Shown: one piece after another, positions 24,493 to 33,962 of the stretch
How positions within the stretch are numbered: the stretch's first letter is position 1
How the letters are laid out: every line of letters begins with the position of its first letter
Source of the DNA: Candidatus Gastranaerophilales bacterium
Lineage (GTDB): Bacteria > Cyanobacteriota > Vampirovibrionia > Gastranaerophilales > Gastranaerophilaceae
Reading direction: 5' to 3'
Length of the DNA: 49,925 bases
NCBI GenBank assembly: GCA_900768915.1
Contig: CAAGEQ010000029.1
Span: 1-49,925 of the forward strand
Made by a program: the position numbers and the translations under genes
Notes under the pieces: generated by a model
Databases searched by the model: none
The model's input: only the letters and a program-made list of their open reading frames with translations
What the model was told of the DNA's origin: nothing

Positions 24493-25779
24493 TTATAATC
24501 TTCCAAGATTTTTCTTTAGTATTGGCAACAAACAACCAAGTATAACGGCACTAATTAGTGAAATTCCTGCAAGTGTTAAAAATAATATATCACTTTCTAT
24601 TGTGCCATATTTACCACCCCAAAAACCGGCAAAAATGTTTCCAAAGAAACTGGTTAAAAACCAAGTTCCCATAAATAGTGATAAAAATTGTCGTGGTGCT
24701 AGTTTTGATACTAATGATAGTCCGATTGGTGATAAGCATAATTCAGATAATGTCATTATCAAATATACAAGAATTAACCATAGTGGTGAAACTTTTGCCG
24801 TTTCTGAAAGATTTCCGGCTAATGCCATAATCACGTAAGCAACACTCATTAAGCCTAATGCTAATGTAAATTTCTCAACGGAAGTTGGTTCTAGTTTTTT
24901 GTGTGCTAATTTTGTCCAAAGTACTGACATCAATGGTGCTAATAATATAATGTATAATGGATTTAACGATTGAAAATATCCTGTAGGAATAATGTGACCT
25001 AAAAAGTTTCTATTTGTTGCGTATTCAGCAAATAGTGTTAAAGAACAACCTGCTTGTTCAAAGCATGTCCAAAAAATTATCGTGAAAATCATAAGTACAA
25101 ATAATGCTAGTATTCTTTTCTTTTCACGTTTAGTTAATGGTTTTATATATTTTTGTCGTTCACTTATAGATTTATTTACAGGCAATAGTCCACAATTACC
25201 TAACAATTTGTTTTCGAATAATTTATAGGTCATTATTCCTATTAACATACCGATACCGGCAGATGCGAAACCATAATTGAAACCGAATTTAACAGCCAAT
25301 GTACCACAAACTAATGGGGAAAATAATGCCCCCAAATTTATGCCCATATAAAATATTGTAAATGCACTATCTTTTTTGTCATTGTTATTACCATACAAAA
25401 TGCCTAAAACAGAACTTATGTTTGATTTGAAAAATCCATTTGCAATAACCATTATAAATAATGATGGTAAAAATAAGACTTCCTGTCCACTTGATAACAT
25501 AAAAAGTCCAAGACACATCAATGATGCACCAATAGTGATACATCTGCGTTGTCCAATGATTTTATCAGCAATATATCCACCTAATATTGGTGTTAAATAA
25601 ACAAAACCTGTATAAAACCCATATATATTACCGGCTTTTTCGTTAGAATATAGTAGTTGTTGCACCATATATAAAACTAATAATGCACGCATTCCATAAT
25701 ATGAAAAACGTTCCCACATCTCAACGAAAAATAATAAATACAAACCTTTCGGGTGGTTTTGTTTGAGTTCTTTAAACAT
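24493..25779 (-). CDS. POT-family proton-coupled peptide transporter
   Basis: This 428-aa major-facilitator protein belongs to the proton-dependent oligopeptide transporters (PTR2/POT). The family signature EMWERFSYYGMRALLVLYM (ExxER proton site) is in the first membrane helix, followed by GFVYLTPILGGYIADKIIGQRR and FTIFYMGINLGALFSP (PTR2 motif). I count about 12 hydrophobic segments. It would import di- and tripeptides. At 428 aa it is a little short for the family (450-500), mainly in loops. It converges on the helicase gene with only 11 nt between stops and no visible terminator. Confidence 0.92.
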   Translation of the reverse strand: MFKELKQNHPKGLYLLFFVEMWERFSYYGMRALLVLYMVQQLLYSNEKAGNIYGFYTGFVYLTPILGGYIADKIIGQRRCITIGASLMCLGLFMLSSGQEVLFLPSLFIMVIANGFFKSNISSVLGILYGNNNDKKDSAFTIFYMGINLGALFSPLVCGTLAVKFGFNYGFASAGIGMLIGIMTYKLFENKLLGNCGLLPVNKSISERQKYIKPLTKREKKRILALFVLMIFTIIFWTCFEQAGCSLTLFAEYATNRNFLGHIIPTGYFQSLNPLYIILLAPLMSVLWTKLAHKKLEPTSVEKFTLALGLMSVAYVIMALAGNLSETAKVSPLWLILVYLIMTLSELCLSPIGLSLVSKLAPRQFLSLFMGTWFLTSFFGNIFAGFWGGKYGTIESDILFLTLAGISLISAVILGCLLPILKKNLGRL

Positions 25780-25862
25780 AATCCTCTTTAAAAATCAAAA
25801 TAATATGTTCTTTACTAATTTAAAAACAACATTATTTTATCACTTAATATAAAAATAAAGAA

Positions 25863-26153
25863 TTATTTAATATGAAATTTTGTATTACCAAGTGACATTG
25901 CAGATGTATAATTTTCAATATCACTAGAATTAACAACCCAATTAATTTCGCCGTCTGGGTATTTCATATAATGAGTCGTAGAACATAATGTTGATACCAT
26001 ACAAGCATCCATTATGTTTAATCTTGAAATATCAACTGTCATATATTTACAACTACAAAGTTCTATATGAGAATTGATAATATCTATATTCTTTTGGGGA
26101 TTTTTACTGTCCAATATTATTTCGGAAGTATCTTTTGAAAATACTTGTAGCAT
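25863..26153 (-). CDS. Small protein, possibly STAS-like
   Basis: A confident family match is lacking for this 96-aa protein. The pattern of a beta strand then helix around KYMTVDISRLNIMDACMVST, followed by a second strand INWVVNSSDIENYTSAM, resembles the core of anti-sigma antagonist (STAS) domains, including a Ser/Cys-rich loop before the helix where phosphorylation sites lie. GAGG(T) precedes the ATG. It sits alone between the peptide transporter and kdsD. A role in a partner-switch pathway is only a suggestion. Confidence 0.6.
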   Translation of the reverse strand: MLQVFSKDTSEIILDSKNPQKNIDIINSHIELCSCKYMTVDISRLNIMDACMVSTLCSTTHYMKYPDGEINWVVNSSDIENYTSAMSLGNTKFHIK

Positions 26154-26283
26154 TACATAACCTCTGTATCAAATATATCGACAAATTTGAAAAATTATTT
26201 GATAATATTTCTTAAAAATAATCTATTTAGAGTATTTTGGTTATATAATAATAGTTAACGATAGAAGTACTGTAGGAGTTATT

Positions 26284-27258
26284 ATGAAAACTATAGATTT
26301 AACAAAACTTGCAAGTGATGTATTTGATATAGAAGCGAATGCTATACTTAGACTTAAACACTCATTAGGAGTGAATTTTGATAAAGCAATTGATTTGTTA
26401 TACAATTGCAAAGGCCGTGTAATCATTACTGGCATGGGTAAATCAGGTTTGATTGGTAAGAAAATTGCAGCGACTTTAACATCAACAGGTACTCCATCAT
26501 ATTTTTTGCACCCCGCAGAAAGTACTCATGGTGATAGTGGTATAATTACAAGAGAAGATGTTGTTATTGCTATTTCTAATAGTGGTGAAACTCAAGAATT
26601 GTTGAATTTGTTGCCACTTATTAAACGTTTTGGTGTACCAATAATTTCTATGACGGGTAATTTAGATTCTACATTAGCAAAAACAGGTGAAACAGTACTT
26701 GATATATCTGTTGAAAAAGAAGCTTGTCCTCTTGGGAAAGCACCAACAGCAAGTACAACTGCAACATTAGCAATGGGTGATGCTTTGGCAGTTTGTTTGT
26801 TGGAAAAACGTGGTTTTACAGCAGAGGATTTCTTAATCTATCATCCAGGTGGAGCACTTGGTAAAGGAATTAAATATCATGTATCAGATTTAATGATGAC
26901 AGAAAATAGAAAATTGCCTATTGCAACTGAAAATATACCTTTTAAAGAACTTATTCAATTGATTTCTGATTATAAATTGGGTATGGCAATGATTGTGGAT
27001 AGTTCTGGTAGACTTAGTGGTGTTCTTACAGATGGTGATATTAGAAGAACTGTTTTAAAATATCCTGATATTAATGATTTGTTAGCAAAAAATGTTATGA
27101 CAGTTAATCCAAAAACTGTTCAGGTTGATGATTTTGCGGCAACTGCATTACATTTTATGGAAAAATATTCAATTACAACATTACCTGTTGTAAATGATGA
27201 TAACATCCCAATTGGTGTTGTTCATATTCACGATATATTAAAGGCAGGGGTTGTATAA
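26284..27258 (+). CDS. kdsD: Arabinose-5-phosphate isomerase
   Basis: KdsD (324 aa) converts ribulose 5-phosphate to arabinose 5-phosphate for Kdo, the inner sugar of LPS. The SIS domain has GRVIITGMGKSGLIGKKIA, SAESTHGDSG-like PAESTHGDSGIIT and ISNSGETQELLNL. Two CBS domains follow (about 205-320), starting VSDLMMTENRKLP and with VKNVMT-like AKNVMTVNPKTV. The stop overlaps the kdsC start (TAATG), so the pair is coupled. AGGAG precedes the ATG. A KpsF or GutQ paralogue is possible, but the kdsC neighbour supports KdsD. Confidence 0.93.
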   Translation: MKTIDLTKLASDVFDIEANAILRLKHSLGVNFDKAIDLLYNCKGRVIITGMGKSGLIGKKIAATLTSTGTPSYFLHPAESTHGDSGIITREDVVIAISNSGETQELLNLLPLIKRFGVPIISMTGNLDSTLAKTGETVLDISVEKEACPLGKAPTASTTATLAMGDALAVCLLEKRGFTAEDFLIYHPGGALGKGIKYHVSDLMMTENRKLPIATENIPFKELIQLISDYKLGMAMIVDSSGRLSGVLTDGDIRRTVLKYPDINDLLAKNVMTVNPKTVQVDDFAATALHFMEKYSITTLPVVNDDNIPIGVVHIHDILKAGVV

Positions 27259-27809
27259 TGAATTTAGAAGAATTAAAAAATAAAGCATCAAAAATTAAAC
27301 TTATGGCATTTGATGTAGATGGTGTTTTTACTGATGGTAGTTTAATTTATGATGAGAATGGAAAAGAAACAAAAGTTTTTAATGCCAAAGATGGTCAAGG
27401 TATTATTTCTGTAGAAAAACAAGGTATTGTTACAGCAATTATTACTGCAAGAGAAAATGGAACGGTTGCTGCAAGAGCGAAGAATTTACAAATTACAGAA
27501 TTACACCAAGGAATTAAATTTAAACTTCCTGTATTAGAAGAGATTATGAAAAAATATAATCTAACTTTTGAAAATGTATCATATATGGGTGATGATTTAC
27601 CAGATATTTGTATATTAGAAAAAGTAGGGTTATCTTGTTGTCCGAACGATGCCGTTGATGAAGTTCGTGAAAGATGTAATTTTGTTTCATCAAAAAATGG
27701 GGGACGTGGTGCAATTAGAGAACTTTGCGATTTTGTTTTAAGAAGCCAAAACGTTGAACCACTTGATATAGTTAGAAAAGCACAAAATGCACAATTAGCC
27801 AACAAATAA
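27258..27809 (+). CDS. kdsC: 3-deoxy-D-manno-octulosonate 8-phosphate phosphatase
   Basis: KdsC (183 aa) removes phosphate from Kdo-8-P. It is a small HAD phosphatase with MAFDVDGVFTDGSLIYDENG (nucleophile and acid Asp), FNAKDGQGI, and YMGDDLPDICILEKVGL (metal-binding Asp pair). The compact form without a cap domain matches the family, which acts as a tetramer. It overlaps kdsD by one base, in a two-gene Kdo operon; the methyltransferase gene starts 9 nt after its stop. kdsA, kdsB and waaA are not in this window. Confidence 0.93.
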   Translation: MNLEELKNKASKIKLMAFDVDGVFTDGSLIYDENGKETKVFNAKDGQGIISVEKQGIVTAIITARENGTVAARAKNLQITELHQGIKFKLPVLEEIMKKYNLTFENVSYMGDDLPDICILEKVGLSCCPNDAVDEVRERCNFVSSKNGGRGAIRELCDFVLRSQNVEPLDIVRKAQNAQLANK

Positions 27810-27818
27810 TTAATTATT

Positions 27819-29570
27819 ATGGATAAGAATATAAATATATCAAAAGCCACAAAAAATAATTGGATTAGATTAAATGTAACTGAAAGTGAAATTGAAGAGA
27901 AACTTTCTAAAAGAGCGAATAAGCAATGTTCTAAAAAAAATATAATACCAATAGAATATTTTAATAATAAAAATAATATTTTTGTTATTAATAATATTCT
28001 TTTATATGTAAAAGATAAAAAATATGATATTGAAACATCAATTTATAATTTTGTTTTAAATCGATTGCAATCAAATAGTCTTATCAAGTTTGATAATGAT
28101 AAGGTTTTATCGAAAAATAAATATATATTAGGTATATTAAATAAGTATGATAATTTAGTTATAGATAAATATTTAGTGAATTTTAATTTACCAAATGATG
28201 AAAAAGATATTTTGGGTATAATTTATCAATTATTAATGCAAGAAGGTAGTAAAAATAAAAAAGGTTCTTATTATACTCCGGATAATATTATTCAAAAAAT
28301 TACAAAAAATATAAAAGGAAATGAAACTATTCTTGATCCTTGTTGTGGTACAGGGAGTTTTTTGTTATCTTTTGCAAATAAAATTTTTAATCCTAATAAT
28401 ATTTATGGTTTTGATAATGATGAAATTGCCTGTTTTATTGCAAAAATAAATCTTATTTTAAAATATAAAGATCAGAAATTTATGCCTAATATTTTTCAAA
28501 AAAATTTTTTATTAGATATAAATGATTTTGATAAAAAATTCGATATTATCGCAACAAATCCACCTTGGGGTGCATTAAGTAAAAAAGAATATAAAACAAA
28601 ATTTAGTGAAATAAAATCAGATGAAAGTTTTTCATATTTTGTTATTCAATCTGAAAAAATGTTAAAAGAAAATGGTAAATGTTCATTTATTTTACCTGAA
28701 TCAATTCTTAATGTTAGTGTTCATTCTGATATAAGAAAATTTATATTAAATCATTTTTATATAGATAAAATTGAATTATTAGGAAAAGTATTTTCAGGGG
28801 TTTTAACTGATATATTATTGCTTGATTTATCTAAAATAAATATGAATAAACCAATAGAAATTATCACAAAAACAAAAAAACTTGAGTTAAATAATAATTA
28901 TTATAAACAAAATAAAAATTATAATTTTTCTATTCTTGATAATAAAGATGTGAAACTTTTAGAACAGATTTATTCAATTTCATACAAAACTCTTGAAAAA
29001 AGTAAATGGGGTTTGGGTATTGTTACTGGTAATAATTCAAAGCATATAATAACAAATGCAATTAGTGGTGAAAAAATATATACAGGTAAAGATATTGCTC
29101 CATATATATTAAAAGATACGGATAAATATATTGTTTATGAACGTTCAAAATTTCAACAAACAGCACCTGATGAAATATATAGAGCAGATGAAAAACTTGT
29201 ATATAAATTTATTTCTAAAAAACTTGTGTTTGCTTATGATAATAAACAACAATTGTTTTTAAATAGTGCAAATATTCTTATTCCAAAAGTTGAAACACAT
29301 TCTATAAAAACTGTTTTAGCATTTTTAAATTCAACTATTTTTCAATATATTTATAAGAAAAAATTTAATGAACTGAAAATATTAAAAGGAAATTTGCTAC
29401 AATTACCTTTTCCTGTTTTAGATAAAAATATAAAAAATAATTTAGAAAAACTTGTTGATAATTACATTAAAAATCAAAACATATCATTAAAACAAATTGA
29501 TGAAATTATTTTTGATTGTTTTTACATAAATGATTTAGATAAAAATTATATTATAAGTTCTATAAAATAA
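27819..29570 (+). CDS. Solitary N6-adenine DNA methyltransferase with TaqI-like recognition domain
   Basis: This 583-aa protein has a helical N-terminal region (about 1-140), then an N6-adenine methyltransferase core: GSYYTPDNI, motif I ILDPCCGTGSFLL, NIYGFDNDE and motif IV ATNPPWGAL. The C-terminal 200 residues look like a TaqI-type target-recognition domain (YTGKDIAPYILKDTDKYIVY, then LNSTIFQYIYKK). No nuclease motif (PD-ExK or HNH) is evident and no restriction gene is adjacent, so it is probably an orphan or regulatory methyltransferase; a type IIG enzyme with a cryptic nuclease is the alternative. It is markedly Lys/Asn/Ile-rich compared with kdsD/kdsC and lacks a clear ribosome site, which suggests transfer. 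Confidence 0.85.
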   Translation: MDKNINISKATKNNWIRLNVTESEIEEKLSKRANKQCSKKNIIPIEYFNNKNNIFVINNILLYVKDKKYDIETSIYNFVLNRLQSNSLIKFDNDKVLSKNKYILGILNKYDNLVIDKYLVNFNLPNDEKDILGIIYQLLMQEGSKNKKGSYYTPDNIIQKITKNIKGNETILDPCCGTGSFLLSFANKIFNPNNIYGFDNDEIACFIAKINLILKYKDQKFMPNIFQKNFLLDINDFDKKFDIIATNPPWGALSKKEYKTKFSEIKSDESFSYFVIQSEKMLKENGKCSFILPESILNVSVHSDIRKFILNHFYIDKIELLGKVFSGVLTDILLLDLSKINMNKPIEIITKTKKLELNNNYYKQNKNYNFSILDNKDVKLLEQIYSISYKTLEKSKWGLGIVTGNNSKHIITNAISGEKIYTGKDIAPYILKDTDKYIVYERSKFQQTAPDEIYRADEKLVYKFISKKLVFAYDNKQQLFLNSANILIPKVETHSIKTVLAFLNSTIFQYIYKKKFNELKILKGNLLQLPFPVLDKNIKNNLEKLVDNYIKNQNISLKQIDEIIFDCFYINDLDKNYIISSIK

Positions 29571-29573
29571 ATC

Positions 29574-30806
29574 TTATACTTCTATATATTCATTATTTTT
29601 TATATTTGTGTTTATTTTATTTTTATATTCAATATTCACAAATGCATTTAGATTTTTTAATGAACGTCTAACTTTATCTGTTGTTAAGCAATATGATATT
29701 CGGAAATGTCCGGCACAACCAAAACTATCTCCAGGAACAAATATTAAATCATATTTTTTTGCTTTTTCACAGAAAATATTTGCATCAAGTTCTAATGATT
29801 TAGGGAACATATAAAATGTTCCATCTGGTTTAACGCATTCAAAACCTAATTTCATAAATTCGTTATACAAAATGTTCATATTTGTTTCGTAAACAGATAA
29901 ATCTGATGTTTTATCTAATACATCTATAATTGCTCGTTGAATAATAGATGATGGACAATTGTGACCAAGACCTCTAGAAATTTGTCCACACATTGGTGCT
30001 ATTAATTCACTTTCAAAACAATCTGGATTTACTGCAACATAACCTATCCTTTCTCCAGGAACAGAAATAGATTTTGAGAATGAGTAACAAGAAATTGTAT
30101 TGTTATAATATTTTGAAATATATGGAACTTTTACATTTTTAAACGAGATTTCTCTATAAGGTTCATCAGAAATAATAAAGATTTCATGTCCGTATTCTTT
30201 AGATTTTCTTTTTAAAATATTTGCTAATGTTTTTATTGTATCTTCTGAATAAACAACTCCTGTTGGATTGTTTGGTGAGTTGATTAGAATTGCTTTTACT
30301 TTTTCGTTTAGCATACTTTCAAATGCTTCAAAATTGATTTGAAATGATGAAATATCAGGTTCAACAATTTTTAAAACTGCACCAGTTAGATTTACATAAG
30401 GAATATATTCTGGGAAATAAGGTGCAAATGTAATTACTTCATCATTAGGTTTAGTAACACATCTCAATGCGTGAGCAATGGAACTTGCTGCACCTGATGT
30501 CATAAAAATATGTTCCATTTTATAATTCATATCAAATCTTTCATTTAAAGATTGTGCAACTGCTTCACGAACTTCAGGAATACCTAAATTTGGACTATAT
30601 TCGTGTAATTTGTGGCTATCTTTACCTTTTAATAATTTGATAATTGCATTGTCAAATTCTTTTGGAGCAGGTACTGATGGATTACCTAAACTGTAATCAA
30701 AAACATTATCATAACCTATTTCTTTACCTCTGTTTAATGCGTAATAAAACATTTTTCTAATAACAGATTTTTGATTTAACATACTTTTATATTTTTCGTT
30801 TAACAA
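29574..30806 (-). CDS. PLP-dependent aminotransferase, class I/II
   Basis: This fold-type I aminotransferase of about 410 aa is aspartate-aminotransferase-like. Visible features are YSLGNPSVPAP, NSPNNPTGVVYSEDTI, IISDEPYREISF (Asp and Tyr contact PLP) and SYSFSKSISVPGERIGY with the Schiff-base Lys. The substrate cannot be assigned. I prefer the TTG at 30806, which has GGAG seven nt upstream and gives the family-like start LLNEKYKSMLNQKSVIRKMF; an ATG at 30830 and a TTG at 30839 lack a ribosome site. The stop is 3 nt from the end of the convergent methyltransferase gene. Confidence 0.88.
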   Translation of the reverse strand: MLNEKYKSMLNQKSVIRKMFYYALNRGKEIGYDNVFDYSLGNPSVPAPKEFDNAIIKLLKGKDSHKLHEYSPNLGIPEVREAVAQSLNERFDMNYKMEHIFMTSGAASSIAHALRCVTKPNDEVITFAPYFPEYIPYVNLTGAVLKIVEPDISSFQINFEAFESMLNEKVKAILINSPNNPTGVVYSEDTIKTLANILKRKSKEYGHEIFIISDEPYREISFKNVKVPYISKYYNNTISCYSFSKSISVPGERIGYVAVNPDCFESELIAPMCGQISRGLGHNCPSSIIQRAIIDVLDKTSDLSVYETNMNILYNEFMKLGFECVKPDGTFYMFPKSLELDANIFCEKAKKYDLIFVPGDSFGCAGHFRISYCLTTDKVRRSLKNLNAFVNIEYKNKINTNIKNNEYIEV

Positions 30807-30905
30807 TGCTTTACTCCATATAATTTTCATACAACACAATAATATACATACTTTTTTATAGTATATAGTTATAAATACCTGTAAAAAATAAATTTGCTTA
30901 CAAGA

Positions 30906-31736
30906 TTAAGAATCTAGTCCTAAGTCAAGAGTTGGTGCTTTTGCAACAATTGCACTTGATGAAATGATATCAACGCCAGTTGCGGCAATTTCTTTTAATG
31001 TATCTAAATCAACATTACCACTTGCTTCAACAATTGCTTTATGGTCAATAATTTTTACTGCTTCTTTCATCATATCAATTGTCATGTTATCCAACATAAT
31101 AATATCTGCTTCACAACTCAACGCTTCTTTTACTTGTTCAAGAGTATCGCATTCAACTTCAATTTTGTGTGCGTGAGATATATTTTGTTTCAATTTTTTA
31201 ACAGCATTAGTAATTGAACCAGCAAATCTAACGTGATTATCTTTAACCATCGCTAAATCGGAAAGGTTAAATCTATGAACATAACCGCTACCTACTTTTA
31301 CTGCATATTTCTCAAAAATTCTGAAATTTGGTGTTGTTTTTCTAGTATCAACCATACGTACACCATATTCTCTAATTGCATCTTGGAATTGTCTAGATTT
31401 TGTAGCAATACCAGATAATCGTTGAACATAATTTAATGCAGTTCTTTCTGCGGTTAATATTGCTCTTGCAGAACCTGAAATTTCAGCAAGTTTATCACCT
31501 TTTTTGATGACATCTCCATCTTTGAAGAAGAATTTGATGCTAATGTTGTCAGTTAATACTTTAAATACTGTATCAAATACATCTTTACCGCAGAATACAC
31601 CATCTTCACGAGTGTTTAAATAACATTTCATTGTATCTGTGTCATCAGTTAAGTTATCTGTTGTGATATCTTCAAAGTCGATATCTTCTTGTAGTGCTTT
31701 TTTTACGTGTTCTTCAATATAAAATCTATTTAACAA
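30906..31736 (-). CDS. nadC: Nicotinate-nucleotide pyrophosphorylase (carboxylating)
   Basis: NadC (276 aa) converts quinolinate and PRPP to nicotinate mononucleotide, with loss of CO2, in de novo NAD synthesis. Motifs are ALNYVQRLSGIATKSRQF, VDTRKTTPNFRIFEKYAV (substrate Arg and Lys), HRFNLSDLAMVKDNH and the terminal ATGVDIISSSAIVAKA. The start overlaps nadB by 11 nt, so the two are coupled. nadA is not nearby. Confidence 0.95.
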   Translation of the reverse strand: MLNRFYIEEHVKKALQEDIDFEDITTDNLTDDTDTMKCYLNTREDGVFCGKDVFDTVFKVLTDNISIKFFFKDGDVIKKGDKLAEISGSARAILTAERTALNYVQRLSGIATKSRQFQDAIREYGVRMVDTRKTTPNFRIFEKYAVKVGSGYVHRFNLSDLAMVKDNHVRFAGSITNAVKKLKQNISHAHKIEVECDTLEQVKEALSCEADIIMLDNMTIDMMKEAVKIIDHKAIVEASGNVDLDTLKEIAATGVDIISSSAIVAKAPTLDLGLDS

Positions 31737-33342
31737 AACTTGGTTCTCCTTCTCCTTTAATTACACAATTGTGAATACTTTCTGATTTCGTTTCAGGAAA
31801 ATCAACTCTGTAATGTGCTCCTCTTGACTCGTGACGTTTTAAGGCTGATTTTATAATCAATTGAGCAACACATAACATATTTCTGTATTCATATTCATCT
31901 TTATTCAAACATTTTGTATCACGTCTAAATTCAGACTTTAATTTATAAATTTCATCTAATCCTTTTAATAAAGAGTTTTCATCTCTTAATATACCTGCAT
32001 AATTCCACATAATATCTTTTAATCTGGATTTTAAATCATCTATATTAAAGTTTTCATCACTTAAAGGCTCAGTATATTTATCAATTGTAGCCATAATTGT
32101 TTCGTCTATTTTTTTAGGTGGAACAAGGTTCGTGAATGATAAATAATTTGCCAATTCGTGAGCACAAACTACACATTCTAATAGTGAATTACTTGCTAAT
32201 CTATTTGCACCGTGAAGTCCAGTAGATGAACATTCCCCAATGGCATAAAGTCCTCTAATAGAAGTTCTACCATCAATACTTGCTTTGATGCCACCCATAT
32301 AATAATGTGCTGCAGGTGCTACAGGTATATAATCTTTTGAAATGTCTATACCTACACTTTTACAAGCCTTAGAAATTGTTGGGAATCTTTTCGCTAACAT
32401 TTCTTTTGGTATAATTGTTGCATTTAGATAAACATTATCTGAATGAGTTTTTTTCATTCTATCGCAAATTGCACGTGTAACAACATCACGTGGTGCAAGT
32501 TCTTTTAATTCGCTATATTCAGACATAAATTCTTTGTTGTTGCAATCCAATAGTTTAGCACCTTCGCCTCTAACAGATTCAGATATTAAAAATCTGTTTT
32601 TAACGCCATCAATTGCTAATGCTGTTGGGTGGAATTGAACGAATTCTAAATCTTGAAGAATTGCACCTGCTTGGTATGCAAGTTCTATTCCGTCGCCAGT
32701 TGCAACTGTTGGGTTTGTTGTATATTTGTATAATTGTCCAATACCACCTGTTGCTAAAATCATTGCTGATGAATAAATAGTTTCATATTCTTTTGTATCA
32801 TCATTATAAATGATTGCACCTTTACATTCACCGTCAGAATCAGTTAATAGTTCTGTGACGATAGTTTCTTCTAAAATATCAATGTTGGAATTTTCTCGAA
32901 CTCTTTGACATAATGTTTTTTCGATAACACTACCTGTTGCATCGCCACCGGCATGTAAAATTCTATTTATACTGTGAGCACCCTCAAGAGTATATGTTAT
33001 TTTACCATTTTCATCACGGTCAAATTGCACACCAAAATCAATTAAATCATTGATAACTTCATCAGAATTTTCAGAAATAAATTTTATTGTTTCGTATTCA
33101 CTAAGTCCAGCACCTGCTTTTAGTGTATCTTTAATGTGTAATTCAACTGAATCTTCTGGATTGTCGTGCATAACACCAACAATACCACCCTGAGCATATC
33201 TTGAATTGCTTTCACCAAAATTTGATTTTGTAATGACAAGTAATCCATCAGGTAAATTAATTTGTTGAGCGATTTTTAACGCACAAAATAGACCTGAAAT
33301 GCCACTACCTACTACAACTGCTGAATATTTTGAATATTTCAT
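31726..33342 (-). CDS. nadB: L-aspartate oxidase
   Basis: NadB (538 aa) oxidises aspartate to iminoaspartate with FAD, the first step of de novo NAD synthesis. The N-terminal dinucleotide fold is SAVVVGSGISGLFCALKIA. SNSRYAQGGIVGVMHDNPED, HRILHAGG-like INRILHAGGDATG, and RGEGAKLLD with ELAPRDVVTRAI are family features shared with succinate dehydrogenase flavoproteins. GANRLASNSLLE lies near the C-terminal part of the FAD domain, followed by the helical cap. It is cotranscribed with nadC. Confidence 0.95.
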   Translation of the reverse strand: MKYSKYSAVVVGSGISGLFCALKIAQQINLPDGLLVITKSNFGESNSRYAQGGIVGVMHDNPEDSVELHIKDTLKAGAGLSEYETIKFISENSDEVINDLIDFGVQFDRDENGKITYTLEGAHSINRILHAGGDATGSVIEKTLCQRVRENSNIDILEETIVTELLTDSDGECKGAIIYNDDTKEYETIYSSAMILATGGIGQLYKYTTNPTVATGDGIELAYQAGAILQDLEFVQFHPTALAIDGVKNRFLISESVRGEGAKLLDCNNKEFMSEYSELKELAPRDVVTRAICDRMKKTHSDNVYLNATIIPKEMLAKRFPTISKACKSVGIDISKDYIPVAPAAHYYMGGIKASIDGRTSIRGLYAIGECSSTGLHGANRLASNSLLECVVCAHELANYLSFTNLVPPKKIDETIMATIDKYTEPLSDENFNIDDLKSRLKDIMWNYAGILRDENSLLKGLDEIYKLKSEFRRDTKCLNKDEYEYRNMLCVAQLIIKSALKRHESRGAHYRVDFPETKSESIHNCVIKGEGEPSFVK

Positions 33343-33393
33343 TTTTATACCTTTGCTACATAATATCCCTAGTGATATTTTCTCTTATTTATT

Positions 33394-33882
33394 TTACTTC
33401 GAAAATCTCTTTTTTACAAACTCTTGAGTCCAATTAACTAAATTGGGATAACGTTTATTATTATGTCCATACATAAACCATTCTTTTATGTTATTTATAC
33501 TATTGTCGATATGATTCTTTGATTTATAGATAAAAGCATACATACCTGTTCTATCAGCACCTGCTTTACAATGAATATGTGCTTTTCCACCATTTTGTTT
33601 AACTTTATCTATTTGTCTAAGGAATGAATCAATATTATTTTCGTTTGGTTTGTTCGTAATGCTTGGAATATTATGATATTTCATTCCGAGATTTTCTACT
33701 TCTTGTTTTTCATCAAAGTTTAATCCAGATACTGTCATTGTTCTAAAATTGAAAATATCTGTAACTCCTTGTTTTTTTAGCCAAGAAAAATCTTCTTTTT
33801 GTGGCTGAGCAGAACGTGAAACAATATCATCAATTTTAGAATAATTTTTTGGTTTACCTGTAAAATAAATTAGTTGAATCAA
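33394..33882 (-). CDS. Dual-specificity/tyrosine-like protein phosphatase
   Basis: This 162-aa protein has a cysteine phosphatase active site: HCKAGADRTGMYAFIY, with the CX5R loop (Cys and Arg) followed by T. SRSAQPQKEDFSWLKKQG near residue 22 and IFNFRTMT match bacterial dual-specificity phosphatases of the DSPc/PTP-like group. No signal peptide is present. The start codon is TTG, supported by AAGAGGT seven nt upstream. The substrate is unknown. It lies between nadB and the glnA terminator and appears monocistronic. Confidence 0.87.
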   Translation of the reverse strand: MIQLIYFTGKPKNYSKIDDIVSRSAQPQKEDFSWLKKQGVTDIFNFRTMTVSGLNFDEKQEVENLGMKYHNIPSITNKPNENNIDSFLRQIDKVKQNGGKAHIHCKAGADRTGMYAFIYKSKNHIDNSINNIKEWFMYGHNNKRYPNLVNWTQEFVKKRFSK

Positions 33883-33908
33883 AATATACCTCTTAAATAA
33901 ATTTTAAC

Positions 33909-33938
33909 AAAAAATGGGAGAATAATTAATTCTCCCAT
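33909..33938 (-). terminator. Terminator of glnA
   Basis: ATGGGAGAAT (33914-33923) pairs perfectly with ATTCTCCCAT (33929-33938) with loop AATTA. On the minus strand it is followed by T5. It lies 25 nt after the glnA stop and separates glnA from the phosphatase gene. Confidence 0.9.
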
Positions 33939-33962
33939 AAAATCACTTATATTGTCGAAAAA

